Shown: positions 24,857 to 34,900 of the stretch, piece after piece | How positions within the stretch are numbered: position 1 is the first letter of the stretch | How the letters are laid out: each line of letters starts with the position of its first letter | NCBI GenBank assembly: GCA_903916675.1 | Contig: CAIWXQ010000040.1 | Location: 1 to 61,358 of the forward strand | Origin: an uncultured bacterium | GTDB taxonomy: Bacteria; Verrucomicrobiota; Kiritimatiellia; RFP12; CAIWXQ01 | Length of the DNA: 61,358 bases | Reading direction: 5' to 3' | The notes under the pieces: model-generated | Databases searched by the model: none | Told to the model about the DNA's origin: nothing | What the model saw: only the letters and a program-made list of their open reading frames with translations | Translations under genes and position numbers: made by a program

Positions 24857-25717
24857 TCACTGTGCCGTGTTGACAGCATTCTCTGTCCGGAACAGCGGTT
24901 CGCCGTCGATATCGCAGTGGAGAGGATCCGCGACAAGGCTTTTTCCCAGCGCTTCCAGCGCATCGCAGGCCAGCCAGAGCAATTCGGCGTGACTGGGGCA
25001 GACTGCCGCGGTCACAGGCTGCGCAAGGGTGAAGGCCAGGGCGGCGGCGGCCTCCGGAAGCGTGTCCAGCGGGACGTACCAGCACTTCGGCCACTTTTTC
25101 GCCTCGCCCCTGCGCAGGGGGCGCCTGCAAAGGGCCTTCAACGCCAGGATGCCTGTGTCGGCTTTCCGGGCAGCCTGACAGGCTGCAGGGCCGAAGCCGC
25201 CGTCGCGCCAGCAAAATAGATTGACCGGCAGCAGCATGCTGTCGAAGGGGAATGCTGCCAGCAGGCGCAGGGCAGCCGCCTCGGAGTGCGCCGAGAAGCC
25301 GATGTGCCGGATCAACCCTTGCTGCCGCGCCGCAAGAAAAAACTCCAGCGCCCCGCCGGGCGCCAGGATCTGTTCAGCCTCCTCGGCGGACGAGACGCCG
25401 TGGAACTGGTAGAGGTCGAAGTGGTTTGTCCGCAGGCGCTGCAGCGAGCGCTGCAATTCGATCTCAGCCTCGTGCGCAGTGCGTTTGAGGGTTTTGCACG
25501 CGAGGAAGACCCGGTTGCGATAAGGTTCGAGCGCCGGGCCGAGACACTCTTCTGCGTTGCCGTACCCGGGCGCCACGTCGAAGTAGTTGATCCCGCAATC
25601 AATGGCCCGGGCCACCAGGTCAGCCGCTTCGGCCGGCGCAGTATCGCGCACGACGATCCCGCCGAATCCGATGACGGACAGCTCCGCACCGGTGCGCCCT
25701 AGGGGGCGTTTTTGCAT
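24857..25717 (-). CDS. Aldo/keto reductase
   Basis: A 286-residue (beta/alpha)8 NAD(P)H oxidoreductase. It opens MQKRPLGRTGAELSVIGFGG, has INYFDVAPGYGNAEECLG (Asp and Tyr of the catalytic set), FLACKTLKR (Lys) and FDLYQFHGVSS (His), so the Asp-Tyr-Lys-His tetrad is complete. The C-terminal part is shorter than canonical family members (about 310-330). Substrate cannot be assigned. GGAG precedes the ATG at 25717. Confidence 0.82.
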   Translation of the reverse strand: MQKRPLGRTGAELSVIGFGGIVVRDTAPAEAADLVARAIDCGINYFDVAPGYGNAEECLGPALEPYRNRVFLACKTLKRTAHEAEIELQRSLQRLRTNHFDLYQFHGVSSAEEAEQILAPGGALEFFLAARQQGLIRHIGFSAHSEAAALRLLAAFPFDSMLLPVNLFCWRDGGFGPAACQAARKADTGILALKALCRRPLRRGEAKKWPKCWYVPLDTLPEAAAALAFTLAQPVTAAVCPSHAELLWLACDALEALGKSLVADPLHCDIDGEPLFRTENAVNTAQ

Positions 25718-25753
25718 GGGGTGGACTCCTGTGGATGATGACAGAACGAAAGC

Positions 25754-25942
25754 GCTTTCGACCCCGATAGCGACTCCGGCCCCGATTGTTGGGCTAATGA
25801 TCCTTGCCCAAACAGATTACAGCTCTCGGCCCGAAGGCAGATCTTGTCGGGGTCGGTATCGCTATCGGTATCGGGGCCGCCTGATTTTTCCCAGTTGCAT
25901 GGCCGCCGTTTTTCGATCCCGATAGCGACTCCGACACCGATG
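25754..25942. repeat. Three 6-bp-period repeat blocks, one inverted
   Basis: Blocks at 25754-25786 (TTTCGACCCCGATAGCGACT onward), 25846-25878 (GTCGGGGTCGGTATCGCTAT onward) and 25910-25942 (TTTTCGATCCCGATAGCGAC onward). The middle block is in inverse orientation to the outer two, so a hairpin is possible. This fills most of the gap between the aldo/keto reductase and the methyltransferase. Confidence 0.75.
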
Positions 25943-25978
25943 CGGCGGGGCGGTCTGGGGACACGGGAAGATGGAGTG

Positions 25979-27217
25979 TTACTCACTTTCGCGATTCTCC
26001 AGCCACACAGCCATCTCGAAGTGTGCAGTGCGGGGGAACATGTCGAACAAACGTGCGGCGCGGAGCGCATAGCCGGCAGGGAGGATGAGTTTCAGGTCGC
26101 GCGTGAGTGTGGCGGGGTCGCAGGAGACATAGCAGATCCGGCGCGGTTGCGCAGCGACGAGGGCTTGCGCGACTTCCGGTTCCAGTCCCTGGCGCGGTGG
26201 GTCCACGATCACCGTGGTGTCCGTCATCGGGAATTCACCGAACTTCGCACGCGCGGCGGCGCGCATTTCCTGGCAGTCAAACCGGACTTGCACATGGTGG
26301 AAATGGGCGTTCTCTACGGCTGCAGCGACGGCCACGCGACCGGATTCGATGCCGGCAGTCCGCCGCGCGCCGGCCCGGGCGCAGGCGATGGCGAAGATGC
26401 CGGCGCCGCAGTAGAGGTCGAGCAGGTCGCCGCCGCCGGCGGCAGAAAACCAGGCAGTCACCTGTCGCACCAGTTCCGTGGCGACCTCGGGGTTCACCTG
26501 GTAGAAGCCGGCGGCCGGCACGCGCACCGGACCGAAGGGGGCCTGCTCGGTGAGGTATTCGGGAGGCGGCGGATCCGGTGGCCCCGCCCTGACTTCCGCC
26601 CACTCGATTGCGCCGTCGGCGGCGGTCCATCGGAAGGTGACGGCATCGCCGTCGCGCAGGCGGCGGAACTCCGGCGCTTGGCGAAACGCGGCGAGCGCAG
26701 TGTTGATCTCGTCGCGCGCCAGCGGACAGGCGGGGATCTCGAGCACCGTGCGGTTATCGTCGCCGACATACCCCAGCCGTGGCAGCGCGGCAGGGAGCGG
26801 AAGCTGGGCGTGCAGCACGATCTTGTTGCGGTAGTGGCGTTCGCGCGGGGAGGGGAGCGGCGGGAGGAAGGCGAGGGGGGCGGCGCCCGGCAGGCGGCGG
26901 AGAAAATCTTCGAGCTGGCGCTGCTTTTGCGCGACCTCAGCAGTGTAGGTCAGGTGATCGTAGACGCAGCCGGGGACATGCGTGCCGTCGGGGAGGCGGC
27001 AGTCGGGCGCGATGCGGTCGGCCGAGGGTTCCTGGACCTCGAGGAGCTGCGCCTCGGCATAGTTGCGGTGGAGGCGTGAGATCCGCACCCGCACGCGCTC
27101 GCCGGGTGCGACACCAGCCACAAACACGACCAGCCCCTCATGCCGTGCAATCCCCTGGCCGCGGTAGGCAAGGGATTCGATGATTAGGTCGATCGAATCG
27201 CCTGGTGCGATGGACAT
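25979..27217 (-). CDS. RNA (uracil-5-)-methyltransferase, RumA/RlmD-TrmA family
   Basis: A 412-residue SAM-dependent methyltransferase making m5U in 23S rRNA or tRNA. An N-terminal TRAM domain (about 1-60) is followed by a cysteine-poor Fe-S region (only CRLPDGTHVPGC is recognisable; RlmD normally has four cysteines), then the SAM-binding motif LLDLYCGAGIFAIACA and the nucleophile cysteine in ICYVSCDPATLTRDL. IVDPPRQGLEPEV is the conserved catalytic-proline motif. The reduced cysteine set suggests the Fe-S cluster is absent. It starts 9 bases from the giant palindrome at 27226-27278. Confidence 0.87.
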   Translation of the reverse strand: MSIAPGDSIDLIIESLAYRGQGIARHEGLVVFVAGVAPGERVRVRISRLHRNYAEAQLLEVQEPSADRIAPDCRLPDGTHVPGCVYDHLTYTAEVAQKQRQLEDFLRRLPGAAPLAFLPPLPSPRERHYRNKIVLHAQLPLPAALPRLGYVGDDNRTVLEIPACPLARDEINTALAAFRQAPEFRRLRDGDAVTFRWTAADGAIEWAEVRAGPPDPPPPEYLTEQAPFGPVRVPAAGFYQVNPEVATELVRQVTAWFSAAGGGDLLDLYCGAGIFAIACARAGARRTAGIESGRVAVAAAVENAHFHHVQVRFDCQEMRAAARAKFGEFPMTDTTVIVDPPRQGLEPEVAQALVAAQPRRICYVSCDPATLTRDLKLILPAGYALRAARLFDMFPRTAHFEMAVWLENRESE

Positions 27218-27225
27218 AATGAAAA

Positions 27226-27278
27226 ATGAATTCTTGCCGCCTTCCTGCGCGCCGCGCAGGAAGGCGGCAAGAATTCAT
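27226..27278. terminator. Near-perfect 53-bp palindrome, terminator-like
   Basis: The 26-base arm at 27226-27251 is exactly complementary to 27253-27278, with one base between. On the minus strand the hairpin is followed by ATTTTTC, so it can act as a rho-independent terminator after rubredoxin, whose stop codon lies inside the arm. The symmetric arms, carrying an ATGAATTC block at the outer ends, are longer than a normal terminator. Confidence 0.85.
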
Positions 27279-27433
27279 GCTGGCGAGAAATCTTCCTTGC
27301 CGACACCGCACTCGGGGCAGTGCCAGTCGGCCGGCAGTTGCTCAAACGGAGTTCCGGGCGGCACGCCGTTGGCGGGATCGCCCTTGGCAGGGTCATACAC
27401 GTAGCCGCAGGTGTTGCAGACGTATTTCTTCAT
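27275..27433 (-). CDS. Rubredoxin
   Basis: Small electron-transfer protein of 52 residues with one Fe(Cys)4 centre. Ligands are visible in [15 protein letters not shown] and in [26 protein letters not shown] matches the family loop. In anaerobes rubredoxin feeds reductases or oxygen/superoxide detoxification. The ATG at 27433 has GAAAGG upstream; a slightly longer frame exists but is unneeded. The stop lies inside the 53-bp palindrome. The upstream methyltransferase is 91 bp away on the same strand. Confidence 0.96.
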   Translation of the reverse strand: MKKYVCNTCGYVYDPAKGDPANGVPPGTPFEQLPADWHCPECGVGKEDFSPA

Positions 27434-27524
27434 GGCGGACCTTTCAACAGACAGCACGGCAAATGTCGCCGCTTACGGCCTTACGTTACCAGAATCCGCA
27501 GCGCAGCGCCACGGTGGCGTGGAC

Positions 27525-28352
27525 TCAGCCGCTAGGTTTCTGCAGGACGGCATCGGAGATGCTGCGGCCGTCGGCCAGCTTGGGCGCCTGGCGCATCCGC
27601 CACCCCTTGCGGCGGCCGTAGGCGGTGACGAGATAGCCACGAGTGAAGAAGAGGACGCAATCCGCAGCGCGAGCGAGCCAGTAGAGGGTTGGCAGCCAGC
27701 GAGCATTGACGGGATCGAGCTGACGACGTGCGGCCATCTGACGGATCATCTGCATGCAGAAGCGGCAGTAGGTGCGCAGCCCCAGCCAGTCGAAGCCGGT
27801 CTTGAGCAGGTCGAAGAGTTCGGCTTCCGAATAGCGGCCGCCGACCGCAGTGGGGTGGCGATTGCGGTTGAGCAGGCGCGCGAGACCGAGCGACTTGTCG
27901 TACTCCACGGTGAGGATCAGAAATCCGGAGACCTTCAGCACGCGGTGGCATTCGTGGATCAGTGCCATGTCGGCATCGCGGTCGCCGGAGAGGCAGCCCA
28001 GGGCGAGTGTGACGATGTCAAACTGCTTGTCCTCGAACGGCAGTTGGGCGTTTGCACCGAGGTGTGCGACATCCTCGGCCAGTCCCGCCGCGAGGCAGGC
28101 ACCGTCGGCGCGGTTGGCGGCGACGGAACTCCAGTAGCCGCCGCAGGCCCGCAGCCGCCGGCAGGCTTCGGGCGTACGGAAGCCAATGTCGAGGCAGGGT
28201 CGGTTGGCGATGCGGAACGTGAGCAGGATGCGCTGTGCCGCCTCCAGTTCCAACTGAAGCGGCAATGGAAGGACGGCGGACGGGAAGCCCGGTTGCGGCA
28301 AAGTGTCTGGCGGCCGTGCATTCATGCCATGCGCGCTACCATACCAGCCCAT
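27525..28352 (-). CDS. Class I SAM-dependent methyltransferase
   Basis: A 275-residue Methyltransf_11-like protein. CLDIGFRTPEACRRL is the SAM-binding motif I with a modest match, AQLPFEDKQFDIVTLALGCL is motif II-IV, and the segment HECHRVLKVSGFLILTVEY is the classic strand-5 region. Substrate unknown. Start could equally be the ATG at 28325 (MNARPPD). It lies 27 bp after dapB's stop on the same strand and may be expressed with dapA-dapB. The C-terminal 70 residues are not typical of the core fold. Confidence 0.7.
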   Translation of the reverse strand: MGWYGSAHGMNARPPDTLPQPGFPSAVLPLPLQLELEAAQRILLTFRIANRPCLDIGFRTPEACRRLRACGGYWSSVAANRADGACLAAGLAEDVAHLGANAQLPFEDKQFDIVTLALGCLSGDRDADMALIHECHRVLKVSGFLILTVEYDKSLGLARLLNRNRHPTAVGGRYSEAELFDLLKTGFDWLGLRTYCRFCMQMIRQMAARRQLDPVNARWLPTLYWLARAADCVLFFTRGYLVTAYGRRKGWRMRQAPKLADGRSISDAVLQKPSG

Positions 28353-28379
28353 GGGGAGGCTGACAAGAAAGTCATCATC

Positions 28380-29177
28380 CTACTCCAGCCCCAGCACGTT
28401 CCGCATGTTGTAGAGTCCGGGCTTCCTGCCATGGACCCAGGCGGCGGCGCGGAGCGCGCCCATGGCGAAGCACTCGCGGCTGCTGGCGCGGTGGGAGATT
28501 TCGATGCGTTCGCCTTCGGCGGAGAAGATCACGGTGTGGTCGCCGACGACGTCCCCGCCGCGCAGGGCGTGCATGCCAATCTGGCCGCGCGGACGTTCGC
28601 CGGTGATCCCCTCGCGACCATGGCAGATGACGTCTTTGAGCGCTACGCCGCGTCCCTGTGCCAGCGCGTCGGCAAGCGCGAGCGCGGTGCCGCTGGGAGC
28701 GTCCTTCTTCAGGCGGTGGTGCATCTCGACGATCTCGGCGTCGTAGACCTCGGACTCCAGAAGGGCGGCGGCGCGGCGCACAAGGTCGAGCAGCACGTTG
28801 ACGCCGAGGCTCATGTTGGCGGCCCAGACCACAGGAACCTGCACGGCTGCTTTGCGCACTGCGGCCTGCTCGGCTTCCGTGAGGCCGGTGGTGCCGAGCA
28901 CGACTGCCTGCCGCGCGGCCACGGCAGCGGCAAGGTTGGCGGGGACGGCGGTATGGAAGGTGAAATCGATGACCACGTCCGCGCCCTTCGCAGGATCGGT
29001 CGTGACCGGGACGCCAAGTGGACCGGCGCCGGCCAGCAGGCCGGCATCCTGGCCGAGCGCGGCATGACCGGCGCTTTCCAGCGCGGCTGCGAACTTGAGC
29101 CCTGGGACGCGGGGAGCGCAGCGGATCAACATCTGGCCCATGCGGCCGGCGGCACCCAGTATGGCGATGGTTGTCAT
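28380..29177 (-). CDS. dapB: 4-Hydroxy-tetrahydrodipicolinate reductase
   Basis: NAD(P)H-dependent reduction in lysine/DAP biosynthesis. The 265-residue protein has the dinucleotide motif AILGAAGRMGQ, DVVIDFTFHTAV, TTGLTEAEQ, AANMSLGVNVLL, and the catalytic EMHHRLKKDAPSGTA. Length matches. AAAGGA precedes the ATG at 29177. It is downstream of dapA (165-bp gap) on the minus strand, an order common in bacteria. Confidence 0.95.
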   Translation of the reverse strand: MTTIAILGAAGRMGQMLIRCAPRVPGLKFAAALESAGHAALGQDAGLLAGAGPLGVPVTTDPAKGADVVIDFTFHTAVPANLAAAVAARQAVVLGTTGLTEAEQAAVRKAAVQVPVVWAANMSLGVNVLLDLVRRAAALLESEVYDAEIVEMHHRLKKDAPSGTALALADALAQGRGVALKDVICHGREGITGERPRGQIGMHALRGGDVVGDHTVIFSAEGERIEISHRASSRECFAMGALRAAAWVHGRKPGLYNMRNVLGLE

Positions 29178-29342
29178 GCGAAAAATCCTTTGTCATCAGC
29201 CGTTGTCACGAACGATAAAACCCGCGCTGGCCAGCGGCCACCCCTTCGAAGAAGGGGATTATACTGCGGAATTCAAAGTTTCTGGTTCGACATTCTGCGG
29301 TTCCGAAACCACAAACAGACCGGCTTCATCACAGCGCAGTCG

Positions 29343-30212
29343 TTACTTCAGCATCCCCAGCGCCACCAGCGTCTGCCGTACCTGCGTGCGGGTCTTGTCG
29401 GACGGCTCGCAGAGCGGCAAACGGTAGGTCTCGTCGATCCGTCCCATCAGGGCCAGCGCGGCCTTCACGGGGATGGGGTTGGTCTCTATGAAGAGATCGC
29501 GGAAGAGCGGGTACAGACGGCGGTGTGCCTGCGTGGCCATGGCATAGTCGCCGCGCAGAGCGCCGCGGACCATGTCGGAAACCTCGCGCGGCGCGGCGTT
29601 GGAGACCACGCTGATGACGCCCTGCGCGCCGACGCTCATCATGGGGAGCGTCAGCACGTCGTCGCCGGAGAGCACAGGGATGTCGCAGGCGTCGAGGATG
29701 GCGCTGACGCGCTCCACGCTGCCGCCGGCTTCCTTGACTGCGGCGATCTTCGGGTGCCGGGCGAGGCGTGCGATGACATCCACGGGGATGTCGCGGCCGC
29801 AGCGGGCGGGCACGCTGTAGAGCACCACCGGCAGGCCGAGGTCGGCTACGGCGCTGAAGTGCCGGTAGAGCCCCTCGGGCGAGGGCTTGTTGTAGTACGG
29901 CGTAACCTGCAGAGTGCCCTGGCAGCCGAGGTCGAGCACATGACGGGTGAGGTCGAGCGCCTCGGCGGTGGAGTTGGCGCCGGTGCCGGCGATCACCTGC
30001 GCGCGGCTGCGGCAGACCTCGACCGTGACGCGGATGACCTCGATGTGCTCCTCGAACTCCAGCGTGGGCGACTCGCCGGTGGTGCCGACCGGCACGATGC
30101 CTTCGACGCCGGAGACGATCTGCCATTCGACCAGTGCGCGCAGGCGGCCGAAATCTACACCGCCGGAGCGGCTGAAGGGGGTGACGATGGCCGTGTAGGT
30201 GCCTTTGAACAT
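29343..30212 (-). CDS. dapA: 4-Hydroxy-tetrahydrodipicolinate synthase
   Basis: Condenses pyruvate with aspartate semialdehyde. The 289-residue TIM barrel has GTTGESPTL, YYNKPSPEGLY, Tyr132 in VVLYSVPAR and the Schiff-base lysine Lys160 in IAAVKEAGG. The start at ATG 30212 (MFKGTYTAIVTPF) fits the family's opening and has AAAGGA upstream; frames extending to 30290 are not conserved. It precedes dapB. Together they give two consecutive-branch steps of meso-DAP/lysine synthesis. Confidence 0.95.
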   Translation of the reverse strand: MFKGTYTAIVTPFSRSGGVDFGRLRALVEWQIVSGVEGIVPVGTTGESPTLEFEEHIEVIRVTVEVCRSRAQVIAGTGANSTAEALDLTRHVLDLGCQGTLQVTPYYNKPSPEGLYRHFSAVADLGLPVVLYSVPARCGRDIPVDVIARLARHPKIAAVKEAGGSVERVSAILDACDIPVLSGDDVLTLPMMSVGAQGVISVVSNAAPREVSDMVRGALRGDYAMATQAHRRLYPLFRDLFIETNPIPVKAALALMGRIDETYRLPLCEPSDKTRTQVRQTLVALGMLK

Positions 30213-30454
30213 GAGTGCCAATCCTTTCGGGCCGTCAGCGAGGTCCGATGTGGCAAAAGAGTACGCGAGCCGCGCGAGGGCTGCAACCATGATTTACCGT
30301 GGGCGTGCGTGCCGGTGCTTTCCCGTGCGGCGGGACGCTCGCGCTCCCAGGAAGAATGCGTGACTGCAACGAATCGCAGATACGCTCTTGTTCGCCCGCC
30401 AACGGAATGGTGCAGTCGGGCGGGCGGTCTGATACGCCGCGACACCGGCTTCAC

Positions 30455-31597
30455 TCAGGAATGCGGAAAAACAGGAGTTGTGCCCTGCTTCACCGGAACG
30501 CCCAGCGCCTGCTTTCCCTTGCGGATTTGCGCGACGATGGAAAGGTGCTGCGGGCACTGGATTTCGCAGCGGCCGCACTCGGTGCATTTGGCGATATCAG
30601 CCACAATATCGAGGTGGGCGTAGCGCGAGCGGATCCATTCGGTGAGCAGCTCTGGCGCCACGCCGTAGCGCTCGTAATCGCGCATGGTCTGCATGAACGA
30701 GGACGGATTGAACTTGGCCGGGCACTCCTTGCAGTAGCCGCAGGCGGTGCAGAAGTTGCCTTCGATCAGCTTGACGGCATCCATCAGGCGCATTTGCTCC
30801 TGCCGCCAGGACTCGGTGAGGGTTTCCGCGCCCTGTAGCGTGGCGACGGCCTGGTCGACTTCCGCCTCGGAGCGGAATCCGACGATGCTGGTGGCGATGG
30901 CCGGGTTTGCGTGGAGGAACCGCATCGCGCCGTGGCAGGGGCCGAGGCTGTTGCCGCGGAGGAAGTCGAGCGACTTGTCGCCGGCCATCCCCAGAATGCC
31001 TCCGGCCAGCGGGTTCATGATGATCACACCCATACCGCGCGCGGCGGCGTAGGCTATGTTGGCTTCTTCCTTGCGGTTCATCAGGTTGTAGGAGAGGGTT
31101 GCAGCCACGAACTCGCCGCTGTCGACCGTCGTGCGGAAGAGCGTCTCGTCGCCGTGGAACGTGAAGCCCAGGCCGTAGCGTACGAGGCCGTCGCGCTGCG
31201 CCTGGCGCACGCCCTCGACATAGCCGCCCTTGGCGAAGGCCTGTTGGAAAACCTCCGGTGTGGAGAGCCCCCAGAGCTGGTAGAAGTCGAAGTAGTCAAG
31301 CCCCATGTCGCGCAGTGACTGCTCGATGGTGGCGCGCACGGCGTCGGCCGTGGGCGCCTTGGAGAACTGGCACTTACTGGAGACGAAGATCTCCTGGCGT
31401 CGATTGCCGATGGCGTGGCCGACCCAGACCTGACTCTTGCCGCCGATGTAGCCGGTGGAGCAGTCCGCGTAGTTCAGCCCCAGGTCGAGGCCGCGGTTTA
31501 CGATCCGGTGGCAGATTTCATCAGATGGCCATCGCATGGTGCCGAAGCTGATGCGGGAAACCTGGATTCCGCACTTGGGGAACGGACGGTAGAGCAT
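30455..31597 (-). CDS. Aldo/keto reductase with C-terminal 4Fe-4S clusters
   Basis: A 380-residue oxidoreductase of the Fe-S-extended aldo/keto reductase class common in anaerobes. The N-terminal barrel opens LYRPFPKCGIQVSRISFGT and has LGLNYADCSTGYIG and FDFYQLWGLS. The C terminus carries CTACGYCKECPAKF and CTECGRCEIQCPQHL, the two ferredoxin-like cluster-binding motifs. The catalytic set differs slightly from classical members (Asp/Tyr in YADCSTGY retained, His replaced by Trp in LWGLS), so activity may be altered. GGAG precedes ATG at 31597. It heads the run toward dapA, 242 bp downstream. Confidence 0.85.
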   Translation of the reverse strand: MLYRPFPKCGIQVSRISFGTMRWPSDEICHRIVNRGLDLGLNYADCSTGYIGGKSQVWVGHAIGNRRQEIFVSSKCQFSKAPTADAVRATIEQSLRDMGLDYFDFYQLWGLSTPEVFQQAFAKGGYVEGVRQAQRDGLVRYGLGFTFHGDETLFRTTVDSGEFVAATLSYNLMNRKEEANIAYAAARGMGVIIMNPLAGGILGMAGDKSLDFLRGNSLGPCHGAMRFLHANPAIATSIVGFRSEAEVDQAVATLQGAETLTESWRQEQMRLMDAVKLIEGNFCTACGYCKECPAKFNPSSFMQTMRDYERYGVAPELLTEWIRSRYAHLDIVADIAKCTECGRCEIQCPQHLSIVAQIRKGKQALGVPVKQGTTPVFPHS

Positions 31598-31930
31598 GAG
31601 GGGGCTCCAAAAAAACGACTGTCAAAAGGATATCCGCGGCACGTAGCAGGTGTCGAGGGGAATGAAGGGCGCGGCAAGCTGCCGCGCTCGGGTTGTCGGG
31701 CCGTAGGCTGAAGATGGAAGGCTGTTAGAAAAGATGCCAGGCGTCCCGCCTGCGGAAAAGAATGGCAGGCGGGACGCCTGCACCACAAAACTTTGCGCCC
31801 TTTGCGGTGAAAAATCGGAAATGTCATTCCCGGTGGCGAAAATCGCTCGCGAACAGTAATATTTGCCTATCGACGAACGTCTTCTTGTTCGAGACGGCTG
31901 TTTTCCCCTGCCCGAAAGGAAGCACTTCTC
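31598..31930. other. Gap between convergent-back genes holding an inverted repeat
   Basis: 333 bases without a gene between divergent genes. Positions 31706-31726 (GGCTGAAGATGGAAGGCTGT) resemble 5058-5075 near the integrase. A perfect 16-bp inverted repeat, CAGGCGTCCCGCCTGC (31738-31753) and GCAGGCGGGACGCCTG (31765-31780), lies between. GAAAGGAAG ahead of the A2M start acts as ribosome site. Confidence 0.6.
31738..31780. repeat. 16-bp perfect inverted repeat
   Basis: CAGGCGTCCCGCCTGC and its exact complement GCAGGCGGGACGCCTG separated by 11 bases. No T-run follows, so it is not a typical terminator. A comparable GCGGCGGGACGCTCG block lies near 30330. Confidence 0.7.
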
Positions 31931-34900
31931 ATGAAAATGCGGTGCGTTCTTGTGTTTGCGCTGCTGGCTGGCGCCGTGGCGGCGGCAGAGTACAAGTCGG
32001 CCTACGCGGCGCAATGGAAGGAAGTCGACGCCGCCGTTGACAAGGGGCTGCCCCAAACTGCCATCGAGAAGGTCGAACCGATCCTGCAGGCCGCGCTGGC
32101 AGATCAGGCCTATGCGGAGGCGATCCGCGCGCTGGCCACCAGAATCTCTCTGCAAGGGAATATCGAGGGGAATAAGCCCGAGGAGAAGATTGTCCGCCTG
32201 CGCGCGGCTGTCAGCAATGCGCCGCCGGAAATGCGTCCCGTGCTGGAGGCGATCCTCGCTAACGCCTACTGGCACTACTACCAGCAGAACCGCTGGCGCT
32301 TCCTGCAGCGCACGCAGACCGCCGAAGCGCCGTCCGGCGACTTCACAACCTGGGACCTTCCGCGCATTCTCGGCGCCATCGATGCGCAGTTCCGGAAGGC
32401 GCTCGCCGCGGAGGCGGCGCTGCAGGCCCTCCCCATTGCCGACTACGACGCGTTGCTGGTGAAGGGTGGCATGCCCGACACCTGTCGGCCGACGCTCTGG
32501 GATTTCCTCGTCCACGACGCCCTTGCGTTCTACAGCGCCGATGAGCAGACCGGCCGCCGGGCGGAAGATGCCTTTGTACTGCAGGCCGACTCCCCCGTGT
32601 TCGGCGCGACGGAGGAGTTTCTCGCATGGAAGATCGACGCCGCCGACGAAACCGCCCCGACCGTTCGCGCCTTGCGCCTCTTCCAGGCGCTGCTGCGCTT
32701 CCACCGGCAGGACCCCGACCGCAACGCCTTCCTCGACAACGACCTCCTGCGCCTCGAGTTCGGCGCCCGCGCCGCCGCAGGCGAGGGGAAGGACGCTTTC
32801 TACACAGCTGCGCTCCGGCGCTACGCCGAGGTCAATGCCGCGCATCCGTTCTCGGCCCGCGCCCGCGCTGTCTGGGCCCGCATGGTGTTGACCGCCGAGA
32901 AGGATGCCGTGGCTGCGCATGCCATCGCCGCCAAAGGACTGGCGGACTTCCCGGACAGCGTCGGTGGCGCGCTTTGCCACAACCTGATCCAGGAGATCGA
33001 GGCGCCGTTGCTGCAGATCTCACGCGAACGCGTCTGGAACGCCTGCCAGCCGGAACTGATTGTCGCCTACCGCAACCTCGGGCAGGTGCATTTCCGCGTG
33101 GTGGCGGCGGACTTCGATGCCCAGATGAGCCGCAAGAACGTCTGGCAGAACCCGAACTGGCTGGACTACGACGAAACCCGCAAGATGGTCAAAAAGCCCG
33201 CCGCGAAGGAGTGGTCCGTGACGCTAGCGTCTACCACCAACTACCAGATGTGCATGGCGCACCTGGAGGCGCCGGCGGATCTCAAGCCCGGCTTCTATTT
33301 CCTTTTTGCCAGCCTGCGGCCTGATTTTGCCGAGAAGAACAACCAGCTCGACTATGCGGCGTTCTGGGTCAGCGATCTCTCGCTGATCGTGCGGCAGCAG
33401 GGGAGCGGGAAAGCCGTCGACGGCTTCGTGCTCGACGCCCGCAGCGGCGAACCAATCGCGGGCGCCAAAGTCGGCGGCTGGTCGCAGTACGGCGACCATC
33501 GCACACGGCTGGAGCCGGTCGCGACGGACCTCAACGGCTGCTTCTGCATCGAGAGCCAGCCGCAGCGCAACCTGCTGCTGGTTGCATCGCTCGACAACGA
33601 CCGCGTGGCCATGAACGACTCCCTGTGCACCTGGCAGCCGGGAGAAACCGACTGGCCGCGCTTGCAGACGATCTTCTTCACGGACCGCGCGCTCTATCGC
33701 CCCGGCCAGACCATCCGCTACAAGGGGATCTGCATCCGCTCCCACCAGCCTCGGGGCGAATACGGCGTGCTGTCGAACGCCACGGCCACGGTCGTATTCC
33801 AGGATCCCAACGGCAAGGAGATCGCGCGGCAGACGCATCGCACGAGCGACTACGGCTCGTTTGACGGCAGCTTCACGGCGCCGCGCGACCGCGTCTCCGG
33901 CCGGATGTCGCTGCGCGTGCAGGGCGGCCCAGACGGCAACGCCGGGTTCAACGTCGAGGAATACAAGCGCCCAAAATTTCAGGTGACGATGGACCCGCCC
34001 CGGGACGCCGCCCGGCTCGGCGCGCAGGTTGCGGTCAGCGGCACGGCCAAGGCCTACACCGGCGTGCCGATCGCCAACGCCAGGGTGCAATACCGCGTGA
34101 CCCGCGAGATCCGCTACCCCCGCTGGTGGCACTGGTGCTGCTGGGGGTGGTTCTGCCCGCCGGCTGGTGGCGGACAGGAGATCGCACACGGCACGGCGAC
34201 CACCGGTGACGACGGCAGCTTCACGGTACGCTTCCTCGCGCGGCCGGCTCCTGATGTGGACCCGAAGAGCGAGGCGTCGTTCGTCTTCGCGGTCCATGCC
34301 GACGTGACAGATTCGACCGGCGAGACGCGCTCCAGCTCGCGCGAGGTCGTCGTGGGCTTCACGGCGCTGCAGGCTTCGATGGAGGCGGGCGAATGGCTGG
34401 CGTGCGGCAAACCGCTGACAATCGGCGTGCGAACACGCTCGCTTGACGACGAGCCGCGCGCAGCCAAGGGCATGATCAAGATCCACTGCCTGCGCCAGCC
34501 GACCAAGGTCGTCCGCGCATCGCTCGACCAGGCCCGGCATCCGATGTATGGCGGCCGCTCCTGGGAGACGCTTGGTGAGGCGCCGGCGCCGGACCTTTCC
34601 GATCCGAACAACTGGGAACTGGGCGATGTGGTCGCGGAGCAGCGGTTCAAGACAGCCGACACTTCCGGCGCGACGCAAGCCGAATTCGCCCTTGCACCCG
34701 GCGCCTACCGCGCGATGCTGACCACGAAGGACGCGTTCGGCAAGGAGGTCACCGCGCGCCTGCCGCTGCTGGTGGTGGACGAGAACGCCACGCGCCTGGG
34801 CGTGCGCATCCCGAATCTGGTGGCGGCCCGCGCCTGGACAGTCCAGCCGGGCGACTCGTTCCGCGCGCTCTGGGGGAGCGGCTACGACACCGCGCGCGCC

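Noticed and set aside
27411-30623. A 1,070-codon plus-strand open frame
   Set aside because: It is the antisense shadow of the rubredoxin, methyltransferase, dapB and dapA genes, a consequence of GC-rich third positions.
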